Shown piece by piece: positions 9,166 through 16,755 of a DNA stretch of 64,000 bases. Position 1 is the stretch's first letter, and each line of letters starts with the position of its first letter. The stretch comes from Nonomuraea terrae (GTDB lineage Bacteria > Actinomycetota > Actinomycetes > Streptosporangiales > Streptosporangiaceae). The notes beneath the pieces are model-generated. The model searched no databases. It was not told the DNA's origin and saw only the letters and a list, made by a program, of their open reading frames with translations. A program made the translations under genes and the position numbers. The stretch lies in NCBI RefSeq assembly GCF_004348995.1, contig NZ_SMKQ01000020.1, positions 1 through 64,000 of the forward strand, written 5' to 3'.

Positions 9166-10014
9166 CTATGGCGTGGTGGATCTCCTGTGAACCAGGTCGT
9201 ACAGCTCCCGTTTGGGGATGCCGGCGTCCTTGGCCACGTCGGCGATGGCGAGCTTACGCTGTTCGCCCTCGGCCACTCTGCGGTCGACCTCCGCGACCAG
9301 CGCGTCGGGGTCGTGCTCGGCGGCGCCCGCCACGTAGCCGGCCACCACGATCGTGATCTCGCCCTTGACGCCCCCGGCCGCCCATTCGGCCAGCTCGCCG
9401 AGCCCGCCCCGGCGGACCTCCTCGTACGTCTTGGTCAGCTCGCGGCACACCGCGGCCGGCCGGTCGGGGCCGAACGCCTCGGCCATCGCCGCCAGCGAGT
9501 CGGCCAGCCGGTGCGGCGCCTCGAAGAAGACCATCGTCCGCTCCTCCCGCGCGAGACCGGCCAGGCGGCGGGCCCGGTCGCCCGTCTTGCGCGGCGGGAA
9601 GCCCTCGAAGCAGAACCGGTCGCTGGCCAGCCCCGACACGGCCAGCGCCGTCGTGACGGCGCTCGGCCCCGGCAGCGCGGTGACCGTGACGCCGGCCTCG
9701 ATCGCGAGGTGCGTCAGGCGGTAGCCGGGGTCGGAGACGCCCGGCATGCCCGCGTCGGTGATCACCACGACCGTGCGGCCCTCCTTGAGGATCTCGACGA
9801 GCTCCTGGGCGCGGGCGGCTTCGTTCTGGTCGTAGTACGAGACCACCCGGCCGGTGATCTCGACGCCCAGGTCGGCGGCGAGCCTGCGCAGCCGGCGGGT
9901 GTCCTCGGCGGCCACGACGTCGGCGCCCGCCAGCACCTCCCGTAGTCGCGGCGAGACGTCGCCCGCCTGGCCTATGGGGGCTCCTGCCAGCACCAACCTG
10001 CCGTTCCCAGTCAC
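9166..10014 (-). CDS. rsmI: 16S rRNA (cytidine1402-2'-O)-methyltransferase
   Basis: The GTG at 10014 gives 282 aa beginning MTGNGRLVLAGAPIGQAGD. The tetrapyrrole-methylase fold is evident: LVLAGAPIGQAGDVSPR, VVAAEDTRRLRRLA, VVVITDAGMPGVSDPGY, LPGPSAVTTALAVSGL, and FCFEGFPPRK. RsmI methylates the ribose of C1402 in 16S rRNA together with RsmH and tunes decoding accuracy. The longer upstream frame lacks family similarity, so this start was preferred. It is divergent from a PMT gene (78 bp between starts), as in mycobacteria, and apparently cotranscribed with the second PMT gene downstream. Confidence 0.95.
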   Translation of the reverse strand: MTGNGRLVLAGAPIGQAGDVSPRLREVLAGADVVAAEDTRRLRRLAADLGVEITGRVVSYYDQNEAARAQELVEILKEGRTVVVITDAGMPGVSDPGYRLTHLAIEAGVTVTALPGPSAVTTALAVSGLASDRFCFEGFPPRKTGDRARRLAGLAREERTMVFFEAPHRLADSLAAMAEAFGPDRPAAVCRELTKTYEEVRRGGLGELAEWAAGGVKGEITIVVAGYVAGAAEHDPDALVAEVDRRVAEGEQRKLAIADVAKDAGIPKRELYDLVHRRSTTP

Positions 10015-10092
10015 CCGACCATTGTGGCAGGGCATCCCGATTGGACCGTGTTTCTTGGGTAACCACCACTCTGGGGCCCGTACGATGGCCAA

Positions 10093-11727
10093 GTGGCGGT
10101 GACCGACTCTTCGTACCAGGCATACGAGAGCCCGGGCGACGGCGAGGGCCGTCCTCAGGCCCGGTCCGTACGCGATCGGATGGTGCCCCCCATGCGCGGC
10201 AGCGTGATGTGGGGATGGGTGGGGCCGCTGCTCGTGACGTTGTTCGGCGGGATTCTGCGGTTCGTCCAGCTCGGCCATCCCAAGGCCGTGGTCTTCGACG
10301 AGACGTACTACATGAAGGACGCCTACTCCCTGATCAACTGGGGGGTCGAGCGGGTCACGGTCAAGGACGCCGACAAGGCGATCATCGCCGGCAGGACCGA
10401 CATCTGGCAGTCGTGCGCACCCGACGCCCTCGACAAGTGCGCCTCCTACGTCGTGCACCCGCCGCTCGGCAAGTGGATGATCGGCGCGGGCGAGTGGTTG
10501 TTCGGGCTCAACCCGTTCGGCTGGCGCGTCGCCGCGGCGGTGATCGGCACGCTGTCGATCCTCATCCTGGCCAGGGTCGCCCGCCGGATGACCCGCTCGA
10601 CGCTGCTCGGCTGCTTCGCCGGTCTGCTGCTGGCCCTCGACGGCCTCCACTACGTGCTCTCCCGCACGGCGCTGCTCGACATCTTCCTGATGTTCTGGGT
10701 GCTGGCCGCGTTCGCCTGCCTGGTGGTCGACCGCGACCGGGCGCGCGAGAAGCTGGCCGCGTGGTACGAGAGCTCGCCCGCCTCACCACAGGGCCCGGGG
10801 CTGGGCATCCGGTGGTGGCGGATCGGGGCCGGGGTGTGCCTGGCGTTCGCGATGTCGGTCAAGTGGTCGGGGCTGGCGTTCGCGGTCGCGTTCGCGATCA
10901 TGTCGCTGATGTGGGACTTCGGCGCCCGCCGTGCCGTGGGGCTGCGCCAGCCGTACGTGGGGGCGTTCAACAAGGACGTGCCTCAGGGGCTGGTGGCGTT
11001 CGCGGTGGTGCCGTTCGTGGCGTACATGGCCACCTGGGCAGGCTGGTTCGCCAACGCCACCGGCTACGGGCGCAACTGGGATCGCGCCACCTCCGCCGAC
11101 AACCCGCTGTTCTTCCTGTTCGACTCGATGCGGTCGTGGATCCACTACCAGTGGCAGGTCTTCACCTTCCACAGCGACCTGGTGACCTCCCACCCGTACA
11201 TGTCCGAGCCGTGGCAGTGGCCGCTGCTGCTGCGCCCGGTGGCCTTCTACTACGAGGGCAGGCAGAACGCCTGCGGCGTCAAGGACTGCTCCGAGGCGGT
11301 GCTCGGGGTGGGCACGCCGGTGATCTGGTTCGGCGCGGTGGCCGCGCTGGTGGCGCTGATCGTGTGGTACTTCTCCTCGCGCGACTGGCGGGCCGGGGCC
11401 GTGCTGCTGGCGTACGCGATGGGGTGGCTGCCGTGGTTCTACTTCGCCATCGCCGACAACCGCACGATGTTCCTGTTCTACGCGATCCCGATGGTGCCGT
11501 TCATGGTGCTGGCGATCACGTTGTGCGCCGGGTTGCTGATCGGGCCGTCGGTCGGCACGGCGGCCGGTACGGTGCCGGTGCGGCGGACGATCGGGGCCGC
11601 CGCCGTGGGCGCCTTCGCGTTGCTCGCGCTGATCAACTTCTGGTGGCTGCACCCGATCCTGTCGGGCGAACTCCTCCCCTACACCGAGTGGAAGGCCCGC
11701 ATGCTCTTCGAGAAACAATGGATCTGA
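10093..11727 (+). CDS. Protein O-mannosyltransferase (PMT, GT39), ancestral-position copy
   Basis: This 544-aa protein has a GTG start (MAVTDSSYQAYESPGDG). The first-loop motif AVVFDETYYMKDAYSLI holds the catalytic D69-E70, followed by HPPLGKWMIGAGEWLFG, RTALLDIFLMFWVLAAF and SVKWSGLAFAV. About eleven transmembrane segments are visible. It glycosylates secreted proteins at the membrane from polyprenyl-phosphomannose. Placement divergent from rsmI matches pmt (Rv1002c) of M. tuberculosis, so this is likely the orthologue. It shares long identical blocks with the minus-strand copy. Its N-terminus is about 16 residues longer and more polar than that copy. Confidence 0.93.
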   Translation: MAVTDSSYQAYESPGDGEGRPQARSVRDRMVPPMRGSVMWGWVGPLLVTLFGGILRFVQLGHPKAVVFDETYYMKDAYSLINWGVERVTVKDADKAIIAGRTDIWQSCAPDALDKCASYVVHPPLGKWMIGAGEWLFGLNPFGWRVAAAVIGTLSILILARVARRMTRSTLLGCFAGLLLALDGLHYVLSRTALLDIFLMFWVLAAFACLVVDRDRAREKLAAWYESSPASPQGPGLGIRWWRIGAGVCLAFAMSVKWSGLAFAVAFAIMSLMWDFGARRAVGLRQPYVGAFNKDVPQGLVAFAVVPFVAYMATWAGWFANATGYGRNWDRATSADNPLFFLFDSMRSWIHYQWQVFTFHSDLVTSHPYMSEPWQWPLLLRPVAFYYEGRQNACGVKDCSEAVLGVGTPVIWFGAVAALVALIVWYFSSRDWRAGAVLLAYAMGWLPWFYFAIADNRTMFLFYAIPMVPFMVLAITLCAGLLIGPSVGTAAGTVPVRRTIGAAAVGAFALLALINFWWLHPILSGELLPYTEWKARMLFEKQWI

Positions 11728-11840
11728 CCGTCCCGCAGTCCGATCATTAACCGCTTCTCGGAGTAATAGCTGTGCAAGACCCGATTCGCACTAGATTCGG
11801 TCATCGTCAGGCCCGGGGTCGATACGGCAAACTTCGAGGC

Positions 11841-13028
11841 ATGAGTGCACCGGATGTCACCGCCCTGCTCGCCGAGTTGGAGCGCTCTCAACCGGACATG
11901 GCCGAAGAGGCCAGGACCGCTGTGGAATGGCTGACGGGCGGGGAACCGCTGGAGACGGTGACCCAGCTCGACGTCTGCGAGTTCCTCTGGTACACCCTGC
12001 CGATCAAGGTGGGCCCGCTCAACCACGAGCGGCTGGCACGCTCCCTCGGCCGGCTGCTCCAGCTCGGTGGCATGGAGCGGTACGCCGCCCTGTGCGACTC
12101 CCCGACCACCATGCAGATCCTGCGCACCTACCAGCAGGAGGGCGAGGAGGCCGGCACCAGCGCCTACCAGCAGGCGCTGGAGGCCACCGGCGTGCTCCCG
12201 CCCGACGTGCCGGAGCTGCAGTGGAGCATGATCATGGGCCCGGAGGAGCTGGGCGCCCACCTGGCCTGCTCCGCCGCGCTCGAGCTGGCCATCGTGGCCG
12301 GCGAGACGATCGAACGCGCCACGCTGACCCGCCGCTGGCTCACCGAGCCGCGCGCCGAGCTGGGCGGCGACAGCTGGCTCAACCGGGTGCACGGCGAGCG
12401 GCTCAACCGCTGGGTGCTGGGGCGCGGCCCGGCGCGGCGGGAGCTGGCGCAGCCGTTCGAGGTGCGGCTGCACGCGCCCGTGCCGGCGCAGCCGCTGCCC
12501 ACGCTGCACCGGCTGCTGTCCGTGGCCGCCTCGGGCGAGACGCTGCCCATGCGTCTCGCACTCTCGCCGGAGGCGCTGCGGCTGCGTGACCTGGCCGAAC
12601 GCGAGCTGGGCGCGATCCGCCGCGACGGCGCCCGGCTGGCCATCACCGACTACGGCATGCGGCTGCTGCGCTCGAAGGAGGCCATGTGGTCGGCGGTCAC
12701 CCGGCTGCTGCTGGCCAGGGGTGAGCACGAGTTCGAGGTGGCGGCCAGGGAGGCCGCGCTGATGCTGCTGGCCGACGGCACGCTCATGTCGCCCGCCCAG
12801 CTGCGCGAGCGGGTGGCCGAGGTGGTGGGCGGCGAGGGCTGGCATCCGGCGACCGGCCTCGACGACGTGGCCCGGCCGGTGGACGACCTGGTCACCCAGC
12901 TCACGGCGCTGGGGCTGGCGTTCGGCGACGAGCTGGCGGTGCGGATGGACCGGCCGGGGCAGCTCGCGGCCCTGGCGGCGCTGCGCGCCCACGCCCTGCG
13001 CCCGCGCAAGTACGTCAGCTCCGCGTGA
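11841..13028 (+). CDS. Conserved actinobacterial protein of unknown function (395 aa)
   Basis: The ATG at 11841 (MSAPDVTALLAELERSQPDMAEEARTAV) with a short GAGG upstream gives 395 aa. The protein is soluble, acidic to neutral, mostly alpha-helical in appearance and rich in Leu/Ala/Glu. There is no signal peptide or membrane segment. The stretch ARLAITDYGMRLLRSKEAMW and the helical repeats after it resemble winged-helix or scaffold-like segments, but I recognise no catalytic motif. It follows pmt by about 110 bp and its last 14 bp overlap the convergent MerR gene. The long consistent codon bias and sensible start support a real gene; no function is claimed. Confidence 0.7.
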   Translation: MSAPDVTALLAELERSQPDMAEEARTAVEWLTGGEPLETVTQLDVCEFLWYTLPIKVGPLNHERLARSLGRLLQLGGMERYAALCDSPTTMQILRTYQQEGEEAGTSAYQQALEATGVLPPDVPELQWSMIMGPEELGAHLACSAALELAIVAGETIERATLTRRWLTEPRAELGGDSWLNRVHGERLNRWVLGRGPARRELAQPFEVRLHAPVPAQPLPTLHRLLSVAASGETLPMRLALSPEALRLRDLAERELGAIRRDGARLAITDYGMRLLRSKEAMWSAVTRLLLARGEHEFEVAAREAALMLLADGTLMSPAQLRERVAEVVGGEGWHPATGLDDVARPVDDLVTQLTALGLAFGDELAVRMDRPGQLAALAALRAHALRPRKYVSSA

Positions 13029-13419
13029 CGGGCACGCGGCGTACGGCGTGTTTGAACTCCGGGCACTCGACCAGCGGGTCGTGCTCGCAGACGGCGGCGT
13101 GGCGCAGGCTGTCGCGCAGGCGGGTGAGCTGGTCGACCCGCTCGGCCACCTCGCGTTCCTTGCCGGCCAGGCGGGCGCGCAGCTCGGTGTCGGACGGCCG
13201 GGCGCGCAGGAGCTCGGCGATCTCGGACAGGGTGAAGCCGGCGTCGCGGGCGCAGGAGATCAGGTCCAGGCGCTCCAGCGTCTGGGGGCGGTAGGCGCGG
13301 CGCAGCCCGTTGCGGCCCTCGGCCTGGATGAGGCCCTTGCGCTCGTAGAACCGCAGCGCGGACGCGGCCAGGCCGCTGCGCCTGGCCACCTCGCCGATGT
13401 CGATCAACGTGTCGTCCAC
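13015..13419 (-). CDS. MerR family transcriptional regulator
   Basis: The GTG at 13419 gives 134 aa. The N-terminal MerR winged helix reads IDIGEVARRSGLAASALRFYERKGLIQAEG, followed by the RRAYRPQTLERLDLISCARDAGFTLSEI block and a coiled-coil dimerisation helix. The C-terminus has two cysteines in CEHDPLVECPEF but not the CX2CXCX5C cluster of SoxR. The start was chosen because AAGGAG lies just upstream; the longer frame would read through the palindromic operator. The gene is probably autoregulated through the perfect inverted repeat that covers its ribosome binding site. The signal (redox, metal or small molecule) is unknown. Confidence 0.85.
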   Translation of the reverse strand: MDDTLIDIGEVARRSGLAASALRFYERKGLIQAEGRNGLRRAYRPQTLERLDLISCARDAGFTLSEIAELLRARPSDTELRARLAGKEREVAERVDQLTRLRDSLRHAAVCEHDPLVECPEFKHAVRRVPVTRS

Positions 13420-13423
13420 TGGG

Positions 13424-13457
13424 CTCCTTGACTTGAACCGCACTTCAAGTCAAGGAG
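13424..13457. promoter_or_regulatory. Perfect 34-bp inverted repeat, probable MerR operator/promoter
   Basis: Two perfect 14-bp arms (CTCCTTGACTTGAA at 13424-13437 and its reverse complement at 13444-13457) flank a 6-bp spacer. The repeat lies immediately upstream of the MerR gene start and contains its AAGGAG ribosome binding site. It also carries a TTGACT -35-like element on each strand. Binding would control the MerR gene and possibly the plus-strand gene at 13555. As RNA it could also fold and mask the ribosome binding site. Confidence 0.75.
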
Positions 13458-13554
13458 TGTAGCCGCATCAGGGGCCCACGACCCCGGGGATCTAAGTGAA
13501 TACTGCGGGTAGTTACGATTGCGGTGAAATGCTCTACGTCGGAGGGGGCCGATC

Positions 13555-14487
13555 ATGGAGCTGTTCCCGGCCATGCCGCTCGCGGAGTGGACGGAGGCGA
13601 AGGAGACCTTCCACAGATTCGCGCAGATCGTGGGGAAGATCCGTCTCTCGTCCAGCAACCGGCGTAACCACTGGTGGCAGGTCCCGTTCCACCCGACGGG
13701 ACGGGGGCTCACCACCCGTCCGATGGGCGGGCTGGACGAGCAGCCGCTGTTCTGCATCGACTTCGACCTCATCCGCCACCGCCTGGTGGTCGACGTGCTC
13801 GACGGGCGCAGCGCGGAGTTCAGCCTGATCGGCCGGTCGGTCGCGTCGTTCCACGACCGGCTGTTCGAGACGCTGGCCGGTCTGGGGATCCGGCCGGAGA
13901 TCTGGGCCGTGCCGTTCGACCTGGACGACGACACGCCGTTCCCCGAGGACACCCTGCACGCGCGCTACGACCCGATGCTGATCAACCGGTACTGGCGGGT
14001 CCTGTCGCAGGTGGTGCAGCTGCTCGACCGGTTCGCCGCCGACTTCGCCGGCAAGACCAGCCCGGTGCACCACTACTGGCACACCTTCGACATCGCCGTC
14101 ACGCGGTTCACCGGGCGCGTGGTGAAGGTCTCACCGGACGCCGACCCGGTCACGCGGGAGGCGTACAGCTGGGAGGTGATCAGCTCGGGCTTCTGGTTCG
14201 GCGACAGGGAACGGCCGTGGCCGGCGTTCTACTCCTACACCGCGCCGGAGCCGGAGGGCCTGGAACGCGAGCCGCTGCGGCCGGCCGAAGCCGAGTGGAT
14301 CCCGGCCAGGGGCAGCCACCTGGCCGTCCTGCGTTACGACGACGTCCGGGCCATGGACGACCCCGTGGGGGCGGTGCTGGAGTTCCTGGACAGCGCCTAC
14401 CAGGCGGGGGGCCGGCTCACCGGGCTCGACACCGAGGCACTGGCCTCGCCCGGAGGAATCACGGACCCGTACTACGGGAAGGTGTGA
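13555..14487 (+). CDS. DUF5996 family protein
   Basis: This 310-aa soluble protein starts MELFPAMPLAEWTEAKETFH with a GGAGGGG-type site upstream. Diagnostic stretches are KIRLSSSNRRNHWWQVPFHPTGRGLTT, which places substrate-type basic and aromatic residues near the N-terminus, and SPVHHYWHTFDIAVTRFTGR in the middle. The C-terminus has SYTAPEPEGLEREPLRPAEAEW and ends GGITDPYYGKV. The family is common in actinobacteria and proteobacteria, with no established activity. The divergent arrangement with the MerR gene, across the 34-bp palindrome, suggests it could be that regulator's target. This is inference. Confidence 0.8.
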   Translation: MELFPAMPLAEWTEAKETFHRFAQIVGKIRLSSSNRRNHWWQVPFHPTGRGLTTRPMGGLDEQPLFCIDFDLIRHRLVVDVLDGRSAEFSLIGRSVASFHDRLFETLAGLGIRPEIWAVPFDLDDDTPFPEDTLHARYDPMLINRYWRVLSQVVQLLDRFAADFAGKTSPVHHYWHTFDIAVTRFTGRVVKVSPDADPVTREAYSWEVISSGFWFGDRERPWPAFYSYTAPEPEGLEREPLRPAEAEWIPARGSHLAVLRYDDVRAMDDPVGAVLEFLDSAYQAGGRLTGLDTEALASPGGITDPYYGKV

Positions 14488-14492
14488 ACGCA

Positions 14493-14526
14493 GAACGCCC
14501 GCCCTCTGGTGGGAGGGCGGGCGTTC
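14493..14526 (+). terminator. Strong hairpin terminator after the DUF5996 gene
   Basis: Perfect 14-bp GC-rich arms (14493-14506 and 14513-14526) enclose a 6-base loop, starting six bases after the stop codon at 14487. There is no U-tract, as is usual for actinobacterial terminators. Confidence 0.8.
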
Positions 14527-14724
14527 CACACGTGCGTACCGGTGTGCAGGTCGCCTCTCGGCGAAAGGCACAACGCGGCTCCAGCCGAACGGTATTCCGC
14601 GAAGGCAATAGGTGAGGCCCGGGGACACTGGACACACCGGCCACGATGTATGTAACCACACCCGCCCGGGAGTCATTCCCCGCCCGCCCGGATTATTTTC
14701 CGCGTGTCGCCGGGCGGTGCGGGC
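14527..14724. other. Intergenic region without a recognisable gene
   Basis: Both neighbouring genes point into this stretch (DUF5996 from the left, the TetR remnant from the right). It can form several short GC hairpins, but I could not match it to a known riboswitch, tRNA or small RNA, and no reading frame looks coding. Confidence 0.5.
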
Positions 14725-14948
14725 TCATGAGGTCTCGATGGCGCCGTGCAGGAAGAGGTCGACCAGTTCGGCGGGGGTGAGGGGGGTGGGGCCTCGGCCG
14801 GCGGCCATGGTGAGGAACTGGAAGGCCTCGGCGAGGCGGTCGGGGGCGAGCCGGAGGGTGTCGCGTTCGGGCTCGAACAGGCCGGCCAGGACCTCACGGG
14901 TGGCGGCCATCGACGCCTCACGGTCGTTGACGGCCGCCCTCCTGGCAT
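14725..14948 (-). pseudogene. TetR family regulator remnant with internal deletion
   Basis: The 3' part reads as the classic TetR C-terminus, FQFLTMAAGRGPTPLTPAEL followed by VDLFLHGAIETS, preceded by NDREASMAATREVLAGLFEP. It has no helix-turn-helix in front of it. A ribosome-binding-site-like GGAGAG and an ATG at 14948 (MPGGRPSTTV) precede it, but in another frame. So about 100 codons appear to be lost, with a frameshift at the junction. A perfect 18-bp palindrome still sits upstream. This points to a recent inactivating deletion of an autoregulated TetR gene downstream of the ECF42 operon. The 5' boundary is uncertain. Confidence 0.65.
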
Positions 14949-14969
14949 CCGGAGCTCTCTCCGTGTTAT

Positions 14970-14987
14970 GGAGTGAGTACTCACTCC
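14970..14987. promoter_or_regulatory. Perfect 18-bp palindrome, TetR-type operator
   Basis: GGAGTGAGTACTCACTCC is fully symmetric. It overlaps the stop codon of the ECF42 sigma gene and precedes the TetR remnant. Form and position fit an autoregulatory TetR operator left behind after the gene was broken. Confidence 0.6.
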
Positions 14988-16225
14988 GTCAATCGCATTG
15001 CCCTGGCGCGGAGGTAGCGCTGCTGGGGCAGGGTCATGGCGCGGCGGACCGCCTCCTCGTACGCCTCCCGGGCGGCCGCGTGGTCGCCGGACCTCTCCAG
15101 CAGGTGGGCGCGTACGGCGTGCAGGCGGTGGTCGTCGGCGATGCGGGTGTCGTGCCGGAGGCGTTCCAGCCGGGCGAGCCCGGCCGCCGGGCCTCGGGAC
15201 ATGGCGACGGCGACGGCGTGGTTCAGCGCGACCACCGGGTTGTCGGACATGTCCATCAGCCGCTCGTACAGCGCCGTGATCTGCGGCCAGTCGGTCTCCT
15301 CGGCGGTCGGAGCCTCGTCGTGCAGCGCCGCGATGGCCGCCTGCAGCTGGTACGGGCCCGGCCGGCCCCGCGACAGCGCGGCGGTGACGAGCTCGACGCC
15401 CTCGGCGACGAAGGCGGCGTTCCACCGGCTCCTGTCCTGCTCGGCCATGGGGACGAGCGCGCCGTCGGGCCCCGTGCGCGCCGGGCGGCGGGCGTCGGTG
15501 AGCAGCATGAGCGCCAGCAGGCCCGCCACCTCGGGGTCGTCGGGCAGCAGCCGGTGCACGATACGCGTCAGCCGGATCGCCTCGGCCGTCAGCTCCGCGC
15601 GGTGCAGGCTCGGGCCGGACGTGCTGGCGTACCCCTCGTTGAAGATCAGGTAGAGCACGTGCAGCACGGCGCCCAGCCGCCGCTCGCGCTCTGGGCCGTG
15701 GGGCAGCCGGAACGGCACCCCGCTGTCCTTGACGCGCTGCTTGGCCCGGGTGATGCGGCGCGTCATGGTGGCCTCGGGCACCAGGAACGCGCGGGCGATC
15801 TCCGCCGTGGTCAGGCCGCCGACCGCGCGCAGCGTGAGCGCGATCTGCGAGGCCGGCGACAGCGACGGGTGGCAGCACAGGAACAGCAGGATGAGCGTGT
15901 CGTCGGAGTCGGCGGGCGTGCGGTCGGCCGCGGGCGCCCACGGGTCCGGCGTCCAGCCGGCGACGACCTCTTCGCGGCGGCGGCGCGCCTGCTCACTGCG
16001 GAGCAGGTCGGTCAGCCGCCGCGCGGCGACGGTGATCAGCCAGGCGCGCGGGTCGGCCGGCACGCCCTCCTTCGGCCACTGGGTGGCGGCGGCGAGCAGC
16101 GCCTCCTGGACGGCGTCCTCGGCGAGGGCGAAGTGTCCGTAGCGGCGCACGACCGCGCCGAGGGCCTGCGGCGCCAGCTCGCGCAGCAGGTCCTCCGGCA
16201 CGGACGGGGGCACGGACGGGGGCAC
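14981..16225 (-). CDS. ECF sigma factor, ECF42 type with TPR-like C-terminal extension
   Basis: The GTG at 16225 gives 414 aa and starts 5 nt after the DGPF gene stop; two in-frame GTGs follow at 16213 and 16201, so the exact start is uncertain. Sigma-2 (RRYGHFALAEDAVQEALLAAATQWP) and sigma-4 (VGGLTTAEIARAFLVPEATMTRRITRAKQRV) are followed by a helical domain of about 220 residues that contains FNEGY and ALNHAVAVAMSRGPAAGLARL. This matches the ECF42 group, which lacks a dedicated anti-sigma factor and is encoded with DGPF (YCII-like) proteins. The C-terminal domain is needed for activity in studied members. It is translationally close to its partner and probably self-activating. Confidence 0.9.
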   Translation of the reverse strand: MPPSVPPSVPEDLLRELAPQALGAVVRRYGHFALAEDAVQEALLAAATQWPKEGVPADPRAWLITVAARRLTDLLRSEQARRRREEVVAGWTPDPWAPAADRTPADSDDTLILLFLCCHPSLSPASQIALTLRAVGGLTTAEIARAFLVPEATMTRRITRAKQRVKDSGVPFRLPHGPERERRLGAVLHVLYLIFNEGYASTSGPSLHRAELTAEAIRLTRIVHRLLPDDPEVAGLLALMLLTDARRPARTGPDGALVPMAEQDRSRWNAAFVAEGVELVTAALSRGRPGPYQLQAAIAALHDEAPTAEETDWPQITALYERLMDMSDNPVVALNHAVAVAMSRGPAAGLARLERLRHDTRIADDHRLHAVRAHLLERSGDHAAAREAYEEAVRRAMTLPQQRYLRARAMRLTE

Positions 16226-16230
16226 GGCGC

Positions 16231-16650
16231 TCAGAACCCGAGGTCCTGGCTGGACTCGACGACGGGCCTGATGTCGGCATAGGCGTCGCCGTAGACGCCG
16301 GGCGGGTGCGGGCACTCGCCGAGGCGGCCGGCGATCTCGGTGGCGCGGTCGAAACTCTCGCACTCGACGATCCAGTAGCCGGCCAGGACCTCCTGTGTCT
16401 CGGCGTACGGCCCGTCGGTGACGAACGGCTGCCCGTCGCGGGCGCCGACCCTCCTGGTGTGCACGGGAGCGGCCAGCCCGCGTGTCTCGACCAGCTCGCC
16501 CGACTCCTCCAGCTCCTTGTTGAACCGCACCATGAACTGGTGCATGGCCGCCACGTCCTCGGACGCCCAACCGGCCTGGCCTTCGGCGTCCTTGCCGGAC
16601 AGGGCGTCGTAGTCGTGCTGGGAGCCGTACGAGAGGATCATGTACTTCAC
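16231..16650 (-). CDS. DGPF / YCII-related protein
   Basis: This 139-aa protein uses a GTG start (MKYMILSYGSQHDYDALSG) with GGAAAGG upstream. It carries the family motif as DGPYAETQEVLAGYWIVE (residues 79-96), where Y replaces the usual F of DGPF. It is a dimeric alpha-beta barrel protein of the YCII superfamily, whose biochemical role is not settled. It lies directly upstream of the ECF42 sigma gene with 5 nt between them, the standard arrangement in which ECF42 activates DGPF genes. Confidence 0.9.
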   Translation of the reverse strand: MKYMILSYGSQHDYDALSGKDAEGQAGWASEDVAAMHQFMVRFNKELEESGELVETRGLAAPVHTRRVGARDGQPFVTDGPYAETQEVLAGYWIVECESFDRATEIAGRLGECPHPPGVYGDAYADIRPVVESSQDLGF

Positions 16651-16685
16651 GGTGTCGACCTTTCCTCGGGTGTGTCTTCGCCGGG

Positions 16686-16715
16686 GACGTCGGAGCCGGG
16701 GCCGCCTACCGGACA
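16686..16715 (-). promoter_or_regulatory. Candidate ECF42-dependent promoter of the DGPF-sigma operon
   Basis: Reading on the minus strand, TGTCCG at 16715-16710 and CGACGTC at 16692-16686 are 17 bp apart, about 35 bp before the DGPF start. ECF42 promoters are described with TGTCGA and CGA/TC-like elements, so the match is partial. Confidence 0.3.
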
Positions 16716-16755
16716 CCGTCTCACACACTCCGCGAGATGGGGCACCATCGAAGAC

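Noticed and set aside
14527-14724. Possible riboswitch or small RNA in the gap after the DUF5996 terminator
   Set aside because: Both flanking genes point into the region, so it is not a leader, and I could not match it to a known RNA fold.
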